From positions 62,001-126,000 of the forward strand of contig JAFKFK010000017.1 in the NCBI GenBank assembly GCA_017307275.1: a stretch of DNA of 64,000 nucleotides. The letters run 5' to 3'. Both the position numbers and the translations under genes were made by a program. Shown here in pieces: positions 32,414 to 47,400 of this stretch. The notes below the pieces were generated by a model that was given only the letters and a program-made list of their open reading frames with translations, was not told the origin of the DNA and made no database searches. Origin of the DNA: Alphaproteobacteria bacterium. Its GTDB lineage: Bacteria; Pseudomonadota; Alphaproteobacteria; Reyranellales; Reyranellaceae. Positions within the stretch are counted from its first letter, which is position 1; every line of letters begins with the position of its first letter.

Positions 32414-35400
32414 CAGGACGCGACCTGGAAAACCAACCCCAATACGAGCTGGTTCGGCGATTCCAGCAACTGGTCGACCAACACGGTCCCGACCGGCGTG
32501 GCTTCCTTTGGTCAGTCGACCATCAGCAGCATCATCAACGACAACGATCGCTCGATCGGCACGATCCAGTTCAATGCCGACGCCAGGGCCTACAACTTCA
32601 GCTTCTACGGCGGCAGCACCTTCACGTTCACCGGCGGCGGCATCGTCAACAACGGCAGCCAGGCGCAGATCATCGAGGTCCAGAACGTCAACCTGCTGTT
32701 CCAGAACTCCGCGAGCGCCGGCAACAACCTCATCACATACAGGCTCAACAGCAGCCTGGGCAAAATCGAGTTCTCCGGCACCAGCACGGCCGGTTCCGCC
32801 AACTTCACCAGTATCTTTTCCGGGCAACTCGTCTTCAAGGACACTGCCTCGGGCGGGACAGCGGCCCTTACCGGCGACAGCAGCACCGTTCTGGATATTT
32901 CCGGCCTGACGTCCGGCGGCACGACCATCGGGTCGATTGCCGGTGGCGGCTCGGTCGTGCTGGGCTTCAATCAGCTCGCGGTCGGCGGCAACAACAGCTC
33001 GACTACCTATAGCGGTGTCATCTCCGGGTCGGGCCGGCTGGTCAAGGAAGGCACCGGTACGCTTACCCTGACCGGGGCCAACAGCTACCTGGGGCACACG
33101 ACCGTAAACGCCGGCACCCTGCGGCTCGGCGCGTCCGGCGTCCTGGTCTTCAATCGCATAGTTAACGTGGGCAGCGGCGCTACGCTGGACCTCAACAACT
33201 TCAACACGACGCTCGGGCAGGTCATCGGCGACGGTTCCGTGACCCTGGGAAGTGGCACGCTTACCGTTCTGGTGACAGGCGGAACCTTCAGCGGCGTGAT
33301 GAGCGGCACCGGCGGCCTGGTCGTGTCCGGCGGCGGGGCGACATATGAGCTGACCGGCTCGAACACCTACAGCGGCGGCACAACCGTAGGGTCCAGCACG
33401 ACGTTGTCGATCTCCAGCGATGCGGCGCTGGGCAACGTCAATGGCGGCGTCACCCTGAACGGCGGCACGCTTTCGCTCAGCTCGGCCTTCAACCTTGCCT
33501 CGACACGCGCGATCACGATTGGCAGCAGCGGCGGCACCATCGATGTCGGTAGCAACAATACGACGATCTCGGGGGCCATCAGCGGGTCTGGGGGGCTCAC
33601 CAAGCAGGGCACCGGCACGCTCACCCTGTCGGGAACCAACGACTTCGCCGGCCTGACAATCGTCGGCAACAATGTCGTCAGCTACGTCGCCGTCAGTGCC
33701 GACAATCAGCTCGGGACGGCCGGCGCTGGCGTGACGGCCAACACGTTGGGCTTCCTCAAAGCGACCTCGAGCTTCAGCAGCAGCCGCTCGTTCACGCTCA
33801 CGCAAGGCTATGCAGGCTTCAGCGTCGACGCCGGCGCGACATTGACGTGGGACGGGGTCATTTCCGGCACCCCCCCAGCCGGCGGCCTTACGGTGCGCGG
33901 ACCAGGCACGCTGGTCCTGACGGGAACGAACACCTATGTCGGGGGCACGGCGATCAGCTCCGGCACCACGCTGCAAATTTCGAGCGACGCCAATCTCGGC
34001 AACGCGTCCAACGCACTCACCTTCAATAGCGGCACCCTGGCGGTAACGTCGGACATGTCGACCGGCCGCGCCATCGCGCTTGAGTCGGGCTTCAACGGCA
34101 CGATCTCGGTTTCCAGCGGCAAGACGCTGACCTACAGCGGGATCATCAGTGGCGACGCGTCCTCCCGCTTTATCAAGTCGGGCGCTGGAGTTCTGGTGCT
34201 GACCGGCGCGAATACCTACACCGGCGGCACGACGGTCAGCGGCGGCACCCTGATCGGCACGACCAATACCCTGAAAGGCGATATCACCAACAACGGCACG
34301 GTTCAGTTCAACCAGAACCTCACCTCGACCTACTACGGCAACATGAGCGGCTCCGGCAGGCTGGTCGTTACCGGCAATACCGGTGGCCAGTATCTCGTGC
34401 TGGCCGGTGCCAACACCTATAGCGGCGGCACGACGGTGTCGGGGCCGCCTGCCTTGATGGTCTCGAGCGACGGGGTGCTGGGGAGCGCCACCGGCGGCAT
34501 CACCTTGGAGAATCTCGGCACGTTGAGGTTTGGCGCGAGCTTCGATCTCGCGTCGACGCGCGCGATCACGATCGGCAGCGGCGGCGGCCGGATCAACACC
34601 AACGGCTTCGATACGACGATCAGCCAGAGCATCACCGGCACAGGTTTCTTGGAAAAGGAAGGTGCCGGCACGCTAACCTTCGCGGCTGCCAATAGCTTCT
34701 CGAGCCTTAGTGTCTCGGGCGGCGTGTTGGTCGTCAGTGCCAACAATCAGCTTGGCGCCGGTACCAGTGCCGTATCGCTCCGCAACAACGCCACACTCAG
34801 GACAGCGTCGAGCTTCAGCGTCGGCCGATTCCTGGGACTCAGCGTGGGCGGCGGTACCGTGGACGTGACCGACGCGGCCGCGACCCTCACCTGGGGCTCG
34901 GAAGTCTACGGCAGCGGCACTCTCACCAAGGCCGGCGCCGGCAAGCTCAGCCTCATCGGGATCAACTCTTTCACCGGCGCCACAGCCATCACCGGCGGCA
35001 CGCTGGCCATTGCTGGCAATGCGGGGCTGGGCAACGCCAACAACGGCGTTACTTTCGGCGGCGGCACGCTGCAGTTTCTCAACTCTTTCGATCTAGCCGG
35101 CACCCGGGCGATCACCCTGAACGCCGGCGGCGGCACGATCGATACGAACGGCTTCAACACCACGATCTCGCAGGTGATCGGCGGCGATGGCGGCCTGACC
35201 AAAGCCGGCGCCGGTACCCTCACGCTCACCGGCGTCAACACCTATCTCGGCGCGACCAGGGTCAGCGCCGGCACCCTGGTCGGCTCGACCGACAATCTGC
35301 GCGGCGACATCGTCAACGACGGCACCGTCACGTTCGACCAGGGATTCACCAGCGAGACCTATGCCGGCGCGATGTCCGGCAGCGGATCCCTGGTGAAGTC

Positions 35401-38400
35401 GGGTCTCGGCGTGCTGGTCCTGACCGGGACGAACAGCTACGCGGGCGGCACGACGCTCAACGACGGCACGCTCCGCGTGTCCGCGGATGCCAACCTGGGC
35501 GGGGCCACCGGCACGCTCACCTTGGCCGGCGGCAGGATGGAGTTCCTGTCGAGCTTCGACTTTGCGGCCACGCGCAACATCGTCTCGTCGGGCGGCGGCG
35601 GCATCCTCTACCTGAACGGCAACACCGTGACGGTCGCCGGATCGGTCAGCGGCCCGACCGGCTTGTCCATACGCGATGGCAAGCTGATCCTGACCGGAAA
35701 CAACACCATACAGAGCCTCGACGTTCGAGGCGGGACGCTGGCTGTGGCGTCGGTCGACAGTCTGGGTCTCGGCACCAGGGGCCTCAGGCTCGCGCAAGAT
35801 GGCACCTTGCAGTTCCTGTCAGGCTTTACGACCGCAAACTCTCTCGCGCTCTTGGGCAGCGACGGCAACATCGACACGAATGGCTTCGACGCGACCCTGA
35901 CGGGGCAGGCCTTCGGCGGCGGCCGGTTGGTCAAGAAGGGCACCGGCGCGCTGACGCTGACGGGAAGCAACAGTTACACCGGCGGCACGCTGGTCAGCGG
36001 CGGCACCCTGGCGGTGTCGTCGGACGACAATCTGGGCACTGGCGGGCTGACGCTCGACGGCGGCGCGTTGAAGACTCTTGGAAACCTCATCTCCAGCCGG
36101 GCGATTACCCTTGGCGCCGGTGGCGGCACGGTCGATACCGACGTCTTCACCTCGACATTAAGCGGCCCGGTCGACGGCGCCGGACGCCTGACCGTGACAG
36201 GCACTGGCAAGCTCAGCCTTTCCGGCGCCAATGCCTACAGTGGCGGCACGACCATCTCGGGCGGCAGCACCCTGGCGATCGCCGGCGATGCGGCGCTGGG
36301 CGACGTCAATGGCGGCGTCACCTTCGACAACGGCACCTTGCAGTGGCTCGGTACCTTCAACCTTGCGTCTACACGGGCAATTACGCTGAACGCCGGTGGC
36401 GGCACGGTCGACACCAACGGCTTCGATACGACAATCTCGCAGTCGATCAGCGGCGGCGGGCGCCTCACCAAGAGCGGCACGGGCACGCTGTACCTGGCTC
36501 CCGGCAATACCTACACCGGCGGCACGACCATCAACGGCGGCACGATCAGCATCGGCGTGAACACCGCGTTGGGCAATGCCACGGGCGGCCTCACGTTCAA
36601 TGGCGGTACGCTGCGAACCACCGCTGACATCTCCCTTAACCATGCCATTTCGCTGAATGGCAATGGCACGATCGATAACCAGGCCATAACACGGCTCAAT
36701 GGTGTGGTCAGCGGCCCGGGCGATCTGACCAAGACAGGCGGCGGCGTTCTTGCGCTGATCGAGGCCAGTACCTTCACCGGCCGGCTGATCGTCAATCAGA
36801 GCGTCGTTGTCCTCCAAGAGGGGGTACCGCTCGGCAACATCGTCCTTGCCAGCGGCGCCAGCGTGAATTTCCAGGATTTTGGCGGCAATAATACCTACGC
36901 CGGCGTGATCTCGGGGGATGGCAGGGTCGCGCAAACCGGAAATGGGACACTGACCCTTTCCGGGAACAATACCTATTCGGGCGGCACCACTGTCGGAGGC
37001 ACCTCCAGCTCGGCTGTTCTGGCCGTCTCGTCGGATGCGAATCTGGGCAACGCGTCGGGTAACATCAACTTCAGTGGCGGCAAGCTCAGGTTCCTGTCGA
37101 GCTTCGATCTTGCGAGCACGCGAACCGTCAACATCAACAATTTCGGCGGAATATTCTCGCTGAATGGTGCGACGACGACGTTCGGCGGTGTGATCGAGAA
37201 TGCGGGGCGGCTGACGATCGAAGGCCCCGGCACGATGACTTTTACCGGCGCCAACACCTACTCGGGCGGCACCTACGTCCAGGACGGGGCGACCCTTGCG
37301 GTCGGCAGCGCCGAGGCACTGGGTACGGGTGGCCTGGTTCTGGGTGGCGGCACGCTGAAGTACCTCGGTAGCTTCGACTTCGCGCGCACTGTGATCCTGA
37401 ATCCAGGCAGCGGCACGTTCGACACCAACGGCTTCAACTCCACGATTTCAACGGCGATCGGCGGCGACGGCGGCCTGACCAAGGCCGGCGCCGGGACGTT
37501 GACCCTCACGGGCAACAACACCTTCCTGGGCGACGTGGCGATCAACGGCGGCGTTCTGGCGATCTCGGCGGGCAGTAACCTCGGGGCCGGCACTGGTCTT
37601 GCGATCAACGGCGGCACGCTGCGGGTCTCGGATGTCGCGGCCATCACCCGGCAGACAACGCTGACCGGCGCGGCGACCTTCGACATCGTCGATGGTCACG
37701 GCGGCTTCAGCGTGTACGGAAATGTGGGGGGCTCGGGCAGCCTCATCAAGACCGGCGCCGGCGCCCTGACGCTGCGCGATACGGCCAACTATACCGGCGG
37801 CACGACGGTCAGCGGCGGAAATCTGACCGGGTCGACCGCGAGCCTCCAGGGCAACATCGTCAACAATGCCTTGGTCTATTTCGGGCAGGACACCGACGGC
37901 ACCTATGCCGGGGTCATGTCCGGCACCGGAACGCTCAGCAAGTTCGGAAGCGCAACGCTGACCCTGACAGGGCTCAACACCCATCAGGGCGGCACGCACG
38001 TCACGGCCGGTACGATCGCGGTCGGACAGGATGCGAATCTCGGCGATGCGACGGCGGACATCAGTCTCAGGTTCGGCGGCACCCTTCGCTTGCTGTCGAG
38101 CTTCAACCTCTCCGCCGGCCGCGACATCGAGCTCGTAAGCCTCGGCGGACTCCAACTCGTCAGCTCGACGAACGAGATCGCCGGCACAATCCATGGAACG
38201 GGCGTCCTCACGATCGAGGGGCCAGGCACACTGACACTATCGGGCACCAACACCTATAGCGGTGGGACCTCGGTGACGGGTAGCACGCTGGCGGTCGCCG
38301 CCGATGCGAATCTGGGCAACGTCAACAGCAACCTCACGCTCAATGTCGCCACCTTGCAGTTCCTGTCGAGCTTCGATCTCGCAGGGACACGGGCGATCAC

Positions 38401-41400
38401 GCTGACCGGCGGCAGCAAATTCGATACCAACGGCTTCAACACGACGATCTCTCAGACGATTGCGGGGAGCGGCGGACTCACCAAGATCGGCAGCGGCACG
38501 CTCAGCCTCGCGGGTGCCAATACCTACATCGGCAACACGTTCATCTCGGGCGGCACCTTGGCGATTGCCGGCAATGCGGCACTGGGCAGCAACATTTACG
38601 GCGTCATCCTCAACAACGGCACGCTGCAATTCCTCGGGACCTTCAATCTAGCGAACACCCGGGCGATCTCGCTGCTCACTGGCGGCGGCACGATCGATAC
38701 CAACGGCTTCGACATCACGTTCTCCAACGAGATTGCTGGCATAGGCGGACTGACCAAGACCGGCGCCGGAACGTTGACCATCTCGGGTACCGACAACACC
38801 TATAGCGGCGACACCACGGTCAGTGGCGGCGTTCTCGCGATCAGCACCGATGCCAATCTCGGCTCGACCTCGTCGCTCGTTCTCGACGGCGGCACCCTCA
38901 GGACGCTGGCCCAAGGAACCTATGCCACGGCCATCTCCTTGGGGGCCGGCGGCGGCACGATCGACACCCTCGACATGACGCTCCTTACGGGGGTGGTTTC
39001 GGGCAACGGCGGCCTCACGAAGACCAGCTCCAGCGTGCTCTATCTCCTTGGGGCCAATACCTACGGCGGCGGAACGACGGTCAACGGCGGCGCCATCTAC
39101 ATCGAAACCGATGGTGCGCTGGGCAATGCATCCGGCGGCGTCACGCTCAACAATGGCAGCAGGATCGTGGCCGGTGGCACCTTTGCCAGCAACCGGTCGC
39201 TGACCTTGGGCAGTGGCGGCGGAACCTTCGACACCGGAAGCTACAACCTGACCTGGAATGGAGTCATTCAAGGCACGGCCGGCCTGACCAAATGGGGCAC
39301 CGGCACGCTCATCCTGTCGGGGACGAACACCTATACCGGCGACACGGCGATCGAGCGCGGCTCCCTGCAGATCTCGAGCGACGCCAATCTCGGCGTCGGC
39401 GGCCGCCTGATTCTGACCAACGATGCCACGTTGCGCACGGCGGCGGCGTTTACGATCGCCCGCAACGTCGAGAGCGTTTCCGGCATCATCGACACGTCCG
39501 GCAACGACGTCACGATCTCGGGCGTCGTCTCCGGCACGTCGCTGTCCAAGCAGGGCCTCGGCACGCTGACGCTCACCGGCACCAACAGCTACAGCGCCAC
39601 GTCGATCCAAAACGGCACGCTCGCCGTTGGCAGCGCCGCCAATATCAGCGTTGGCCGGATCGATATCGACGGCGGCACTCTGCGTGTAACCGGCGGCACC
39701 TTCGCGCTCAACCAGATCGTGAACCTGGCGGCCACGGTCGGCCGCATCGAGACCGACGGCGGGGCCCGGCTCACCTTGAGCGACGTCCGGGGCAATCGAC
39801 TGGAGAAGGCTGGGTTCGGCACCTTGGTGCTGAGCGGCAACCAGACCTACACGGGCGGCACGTCGATCGTGGGCGGCACTTTGGCGATCGGCAGCGATGG
39901 CGCGCTGGGTGCCGCGAGCGGCGGCATCTCTTTCGATGGCGGCACGCTGCAGTTCCTCGCGACCTTCGATCTCGGCGCCACGCGCGCGATCTCGCTGAAT
40001 GCCGGCCTCGGCACAATCGATACCAACAGCTTCGCGACCACGATCGCGCAGGTGATCGATGGCGCTGGCGGCTTGGCCAAGGCCGGTGCCGGCACGCTCA
40101 CTTTGTCGGGCGCCAACACCTATCGCGGCGGCACCATGGTCACGGGGGGCGCGCTGTACGTCTCCAGCGATGCCAATCTGGGCGACACGAGCGGCGCCCT
40201 GACGATCGGGGCGGGCGGGGCGCTCGTCGCCGGCGCGTCGTTCACCATTGCCCGCAACGTCGTCGCCAACGGCGGGTCCATCGCCGATGAGGGCCATACT
40301 CTCACCGTCTCCGGCAACATCTCCGGCATGGAGCTGGTCAAGGAAGGCGCTGGCACGCTCATCCTGACCGGCAACAACACGCACCTTCGGACCAAGATCC
40401 TGGGCGGCACGCTGGTGCTCGGCAGCGCGGCCAACGCCGGCTTCGACCCGATTACGATCGAGTCCGGGACGCTGCGGGCGAGCAACAGCTTCTCGCTGTC
40501 ACAGGCCGTCTTTCTCGTTACCGGCGACATCAGCGTCGATGCCGGCGCCAATCTCACCCTGGCCGACGTCAGGGGCGGCTACCTGAACAAGCGCGGCGCC
40601 GGCACGCTGACCCTCACCGGCGCGAACAGCTACTCGCCCACGGCGCTCTACGAAGGAACGCTGGCGATCTCGAGCGACGACAATCTGGGGACGGGAGCGG
40701 GTACGCTCTACTTCGCCGGCGGCACCTTGAAGACCTTGGCGGGCCTGACCGTCAATCGGTCCGTGTCGATGATCGCCAACGGAACGGTCGACACCAACGG
40801 CCTCAGCTCGACCTTCAACGGCGTGGTCGATGGCGGCGGCCGCCTGACCGTGACCGGCGGCGGCTCCCTGACGCTCGCCGGCGCCAACACCTTTACCGGC
40901 GGCACGCTGATCGCCGGGGGAAGCACCGTCGCGATCGGCAGCGATGCGGCGCTGGGCGCCCCGACCAGTAACGTGGTCTTCGACAATGGCACGCTGAAGT
41001 TCCTGGCCGGCGTCGACCTCGTCGCGGCGCGCCCGATCGTCTTGGAGGCGGGCGGCGGCACGCTCGACCTCACCGGCACGTCGACAATCAATGGTCCGAT
41101 CGACGGCAGCGGCGCGTTGACGGTGACGGGTGCTGGCACGCTGACCCTTTCGAACGTCAATACCTACAGCGGCGGGACGATCCTCAAGGGCGGCGTCCTG
41201 CGTGCGTCGATGGACTCCAATCTGGGCGCTGCGAGCGGCGCGTTGGTGTTCGACGGCGGCACGCTGCAGCTAGCGGGGAACTTCGATCTCGGCGCCGCGC
41301 GCGCGATCACGTTGAGTGCCGGTGGTGGCACGATCGACACCAACGGCTTCGACACGACGGCCTTCCAGGCGATCAACGGAATCGGCGGCTTGACGAAGGC

Positions 41401-44400
41401 GGGGGCCGGATTGCTCACGCTGATGGCACCAAACACCTACAGCGGTGGTACGACGGTGACCGGCGGCGTCCTGCAGCTCGGCCTGGGCGGTTCGCTCCTG
41501 GCAACCGGCACCTTGACAGTGAACGGTGGCATCTTCGATCTCAACGGCAACAATCAGACGGTCGGCGGTCTGTCAGGAACCGGTGGCACCCTGTATCTGA
41601 ACGGCGACGGCGAACTGACCGTCAACCAGGCGACGGCGACCAGCTTTGCCGGCAGCATCGAAGGCAGTGGCAAACTGATCAAGACCGGCAGCGGGACGCT
41701 GACGCTCAGCGGCTCGAACACCCACACCGGTGGCACGGCGATCAGTGAAGGCACGCTGTCGGTGTCGAGCGATGCCGCGCTCGGGGCGGCGAGCAGCATC
41801 CTCGCCATCCAGGGTGGCTTCCTGCAAGCGTCGGCGACATTCTCCACGGCGCGCACGACGACCCTGCAGAGTGGCGGCGGTTTCGACGTCTCCAACGGCG
41901 CGACGCTCACTCATAGCGGCGAGATCAGCGGCTCGGGCTACCTGGTGAAGACGGGGCTGGGTACGCTCGTGCTCTCGGGCACGAACACCTATACCGCCGA
42001 GACAGTCATCGGCATGGGCACCCTGAAGGTGACGAACAACGCGGCCCTGGGTGCGGCGAGCGCGACCCTGCGAATCCAGGGCGGTACGCTGCTGACCGAC
42101 ACCGACCTCGTTCTCACTCACGACACGCAGAGCAACGGCAATGGCAATACGATCCGCGTCGACGCCGGCACGACCACTCTGCAGGGCGCGTTCAGCGGCT
42201 GGGGCACTCTGACCAAGTCCGGCGCCGGTACGCTGAAGCTGGTGGGCACGAGCAGCTACAGCGGCACGACGACGGTTCTCGCCGGCACCTTGCAGGGCGA
42301 CACGTCGACCTTGCGCGGCAGCATCAACAACCAGGCGCAGGTCGTCTTCGATCAGGACACGGACGGCTCCTTCACCGGCGTCATCAGCAATACCGGCGCG
42401 GTCACCAAGCGCGGCAGCGGTGTGGTCACCTTTGACGCCAACCAGAGTTACGAAGGCGGCACGACCATCGCAGGCGGCACGTTGCGGCTCGGGACCGGTG
42501 CCACGCTTTCGACCAACGGCAGCCTCACGGTGAATGCCGGCACCTTCGACCTCAATGGCAACAACCAGACGGTCAGTGCGCTTGCCGGTACGGGTGGCAC
42601 GGTCGCCCTGGGCAGCGGCACGCTGACGGTCGATCAGGCCACGAACACGTCCTATGCCGGCGTGATCACGGGCTCGGGCGCCTTCGTCAAAAACGGCAGC
42701 GGGACGCTCACCCTCACGGGTGCCAACACCTATAGCGGCGACACGACCGTCAACGGCGGCATCCTGCGGGGCACGACGGAGAGCCTGCAGGGCAACATCG
42801 TCACCAATGCCGCCGTCTACTTCTTTCAGGCTACGACGGGCACCTACGCCGGTGCGATGTCGGGCAGCGGCTCGATGCTGGTGACCGGCGGCGGCACGGT
42901 CATCCTCACCGGCAACAGCACCTACAGCGGCAATACCACCGTCGGTGCCGGCAACATCCTGCAGCTCGGTGCCGGCGGCACGACCGGCTCGATCGTGGGC
43001 GATGTCTGGGCCAATGGGACGCTGGCGTTCAACCGCTCGGACGATATTGTCTTTGCCGGCAGTATCAGTGGCATCGGCGACATCAGCCTGATGGGGCCGG
43101 GCGCGGTCACCTTGACGGGTACCAACAGCTACACAGGTGGCACGACAGTCATATCCGGCACATTGATCGGCACGACGGCCAGCCTGCAAGGCGCCATCGT
43201 CAACAACGCCACCGTCGTGTTCGATCAGGCGAGCGATGGTGTCTATGCCGGCGTCATGGACGGCACCGGCAAGCTGGTCAAGACGGGCAGCGGCAACGTC
43301 ACTCTTTCGGGCGCCAATAGCTATTCCAATGGGACAGCGGTCGAGGGCGGTACGCTGACAGGCTCGACTGCGAGCCTCCAGGGCGCCATCGCCACATCGA
43401 GCGGAACCTTCGTCGAGTTCGCCCAGCACGCCGACGGCACCTATGCGGGCGTCCTGAGCGGGGCCGGCTCTTTGATCAAGAGCGGCAGTGGCAACCTCAC
43501 CCTCACGGGCGCCAACACCTACAGCGGCGGCACGACGGTTTCGGCCGGCACGCTGACCGGCACGACGACAAGCCTGCAGGGTGACATCACCAACAACGCG
43601 AGCGTCGTTTTCAATCAGAACACGACCGGCACCTATGCTGGCGCGATGTCCGGCTCCGGTTCGCTGACGGTGAGCGGCGGCGGCACGGTCATCCTGATGG
43701 GCAACAACAGCTACGCCAACGGCACGACGATCGCGGCGGGAACGATCCTGCAACTCGGCAACGGGGGTAGCACGGGCTGGCTCTTCGGCAACGTCGTGAC
43801 CGACGGAACCCTGGCCTTCAACCGTTCGGGCGACATCATTTTCGCGGGCGACATCAGCGGCAGCGGCGGCGTCAGCTTGATGGGGCCGGGCTCAGTCACC
43901 TTGATCGGCAACAACACCTTCACCGGCGCCATCACGGTCGGCGGCACCATCCGGGCTGGCAGCGACGCCGAGCTTGGTCCGATCGGCAATGTCCTGCGAC
44001 TCGCGGGCGGCACGGTGCAGGCGACGGCGACCTTCACCAGCACGCGGCCATTCGAGCTGACGTCCGGCACCGGTACCTTCGACACCAACGGCAACGACCT
44101 CACCCTGACTGGGGTTGTCTCGGGCGCCGGTACGCTGGTCAAGACCGGCACCGGCAGCCTGATCTTGAGCGGCGCCAATACCTACAGCGGCGGCACGACG
44201 GTGTCGGCCGGCACACTGGTCGGCACGGCCACCAGCCTGCAGGGCGACATCCTCAACAACGCCTTTGTCGACTTCGACCAGAACGTCGACGGCACCTATG
44301 CCGGCGCGATGAGCGGCAGTGGTCGCCTGACCAAGAGCGGCAGTGGCAACCTGACGCTCACGGGCGCCAACAGCTACAGCGGCGGCACGGTGGTGCTGGA

Positions 44401-47400
44401 CGGCACGTTGACGGGCACGACGACGAGCCTGCAGGGCAACATCGCGAGCAGCGGCGCCGTGTTCTTCGATCAGGCGACCGCCGGCGCCTATGCCGGCATC
44501 CTGTCGGGCAGCGGCAATCTCATCGTCGCGCAGGGCGATGTTACCCTCGCGGGTGCCAACACCTATTCCGGCACCACGACGGTGCTGAGCGGGGCAACCT
44601 TGCGTCTCGGCAGCGGTGGCAGCCTCGGCACGACGCGGCTCCTCGACGTCAATGCCACCGGCACGTTCGACCTCGGCGGTCGCACGCAGACCGTTGGCGG
44701 CTTGACCGGTGCCGGCGCCGTGACGCTCGGCGCGGGCGCCTTGATGGTCGACCAGGCCACCAACCAGACCTTCAGTGGCAGCATCGACGGCAGCGGCTCG
44801 CTGACCAAGGCCGGCAGCGGCACGCTGATCCTGGCTGGTACAAGCAGTTACTCGGGCGGCACGACAGTGAGCGGCGGCATCCTGCAAGGCACGACGGACA
44901 GTCTGCAGGGCGGCATCGTCAACAATGCTGCTGTGGTGTTCGATCAGGCGACCTACGGCATCTATGCCGGCAACATGTCGGGCACCGGCGCGCTCACCAA
45001 GAGCGGCAACAGCATCCTGGTCCTGACCGGCACCAACAGCTACAGCGGCGGCACGACGGTATCAGGTGGAACCTTGTCGGGCACGACGGCGAGCCTGCAG
45101 GGCAACATCACGAACGACGCTGTCGTGTCGTTCACGCAGAATTTCGACGGGACCTATGCCGGCGTCATGAGCGGCAGTGGGCAGCTGGTCGTGACCGGTA
45201 TCGGCGAGCTCAAGCTCACGGGCGCCAACAGCTATAGCGGCGGCACCAGTATCGGCACGGGTGTGATCTCCGTCGCGGCCGATGCCGCGCTCGGTGCCGC
45301 GAGCGGCACTCTCTCGTTCGACGGCGGTACGCTCAGGACCACGGCGACGTTCACGATGGCGCGTGCCACGACGTTGGACACCGAGAACGGCGCGTTCGAT
45401 GTCCTCGAGGGCACGACGCTGACACAGAATGGCGACGTCATGGGGCCGGGCGGCCTCATCAAGCAGGGCGGCGGTACCCTCGTGCTGGGCGGCACCAACA
45501 GCTATGGCGGCGGCACGACCGTCCAGAGCGGCACCCTGCAGGGCACGACGACAAGCCTGCAGGGCGACATCGTCAACAACGCGGCGGTCGTTTTCGACCA
45601 GAGCTTCAACGGCACCTATGCCGGTGCCATGAGCGGCAGCGGCTCGCTGACCAAGGCCGGCAGCGGCACTGTCGTGCTCACCGGCGGCCTCAGCTACACC
45701 GGCGGCACGGTGGTGAACGACGGCATCTTGCGACTGGGCGCGGGCAACACGCTGCCGATGTTGCGTGACCTCACGGTGAACGGCGGCACGTTCGATCTGG
45801 GTGGCAACAGTCAGTATGTCGGCACCCTGTCCGGCACCGGCGGCACCATCGATCTCGGCGCCGCTACGCTTACGGTGGGCCAAGGCCAGGCCGCCACCTA
45901 TGGCGGTGTCATCACGGGCACCGGCCGCCTGGTCGTGACGTCCAACGGGGGCGGCGAGATTACCCTGACCGGCGCCAACACCTACACGGGCGGGACGACC
46001 GTCGATCACATGCGGCTGATCGGGACGACCGACAGCCTGCAAGGCAACATCATTGCCGATGGCGCGACCATCATCTTCGATCAGGGCATATCGGGCAATT
46101 ATGCGGGCGTGATGTCGGGAAGCGGCGGGTTGGTGAAGAGGGGCAGCGGGACCGTAACCCTGACCGGTGCCAACACCTACGCCGGCTCGATAAACGTCAC
46201 TGAAGGCACGCTGCGACTGGGCACGGGCAGTAGCCTGTCGGCCAGTATGTCTCTCTACATTTATGGCGGCACGTTCGACCTGAATGGCGCCACCCAGACG
46301 GTCAACCTGCTCGACGGCCTGTCTGGCGGCCTCGCATTGGGCAGCGGTACCCTCACCGTCGACCAGGCAACGGACACGCAGGCGGGCATGACGATTTCCG
46401 GCGGTGGCCGTCTCGTCAAGACCGGCACCGGCCGGCTCAGGCTCACTGGCACCAACAGCTACACCGGCGGCACGGTGGTGTCGGGAGGGACGCTGGTCGG
46501 GACGACGGGCAGCCTGCAGGGCGCCATTACCAATGATACCGCCGTGGTGTTCGACCAGGGGTACGATGGCACCTATGCCGGCATCATGGACGGCGGCGGT
46601 TCATTGACCAAGACCGGCATCGGTAACCTGACGCTCGCGGGCGCCAATACCTATAGCGGCGGCACGACAGTGTCGGCCGGCACGCTGACCGGCACGACGA
46701 CGAGCCTGCAGGGCGACATCACCAACAATGCCGCCGTGGTGTTCGCTCAGGTAGCGGACGGAACCTATGCCGGCGCCATGGATGGAAGCGGCACGCTGAC
46801 GAAGACCGGTATTGGCAACCTGACGCTTTTGGGCGCCAACAGCTACAGCGGCGGAACGACAGTCTCGGCCGGTACGCTGACCGGCACGACGACGAGCCTG
46901 CAGGGCGCCATCGTCAACAATGCCGCCGTGGTGTTCGATCAGAACACCGATGGCACCTATGCCGGCGCGATGAGTGGCACTGGCGCGCTGACCAAGAGCG
47001 GCACGGGCAACCTGACGCTCACGGGCGCCAATACCTACAGCGGCGGCACGACAGTCTCGGCTGGCGTGCTGACCGGCACGACGACGAGCCTGCAGGGCAA
47101 CATCGTCAACAACGCGGCTGTCGCGTTCGACCAAGCCTTCGACGGGACATATGCTGCTGTCATAAGCGGCACGGGCTCGCTGACGAAGCAGGGCATCGGC
47201 ATACTGACACTGTCCGACGCCAACACTTACAGTGGCGGCACGACGTTCGTCAGCGGCACTGTCGCGGTTGCCGACAACTCGGCGCTGGGCGCGGCCAGCG
47301 GCGTCCTGACCTTCGACGAAGGCACGCTGCGGACCACCGCGACCTTCACGATGGCACGCGCTACGACGCTGACCGCGATGGGCGGCACATTCGACGTCGT

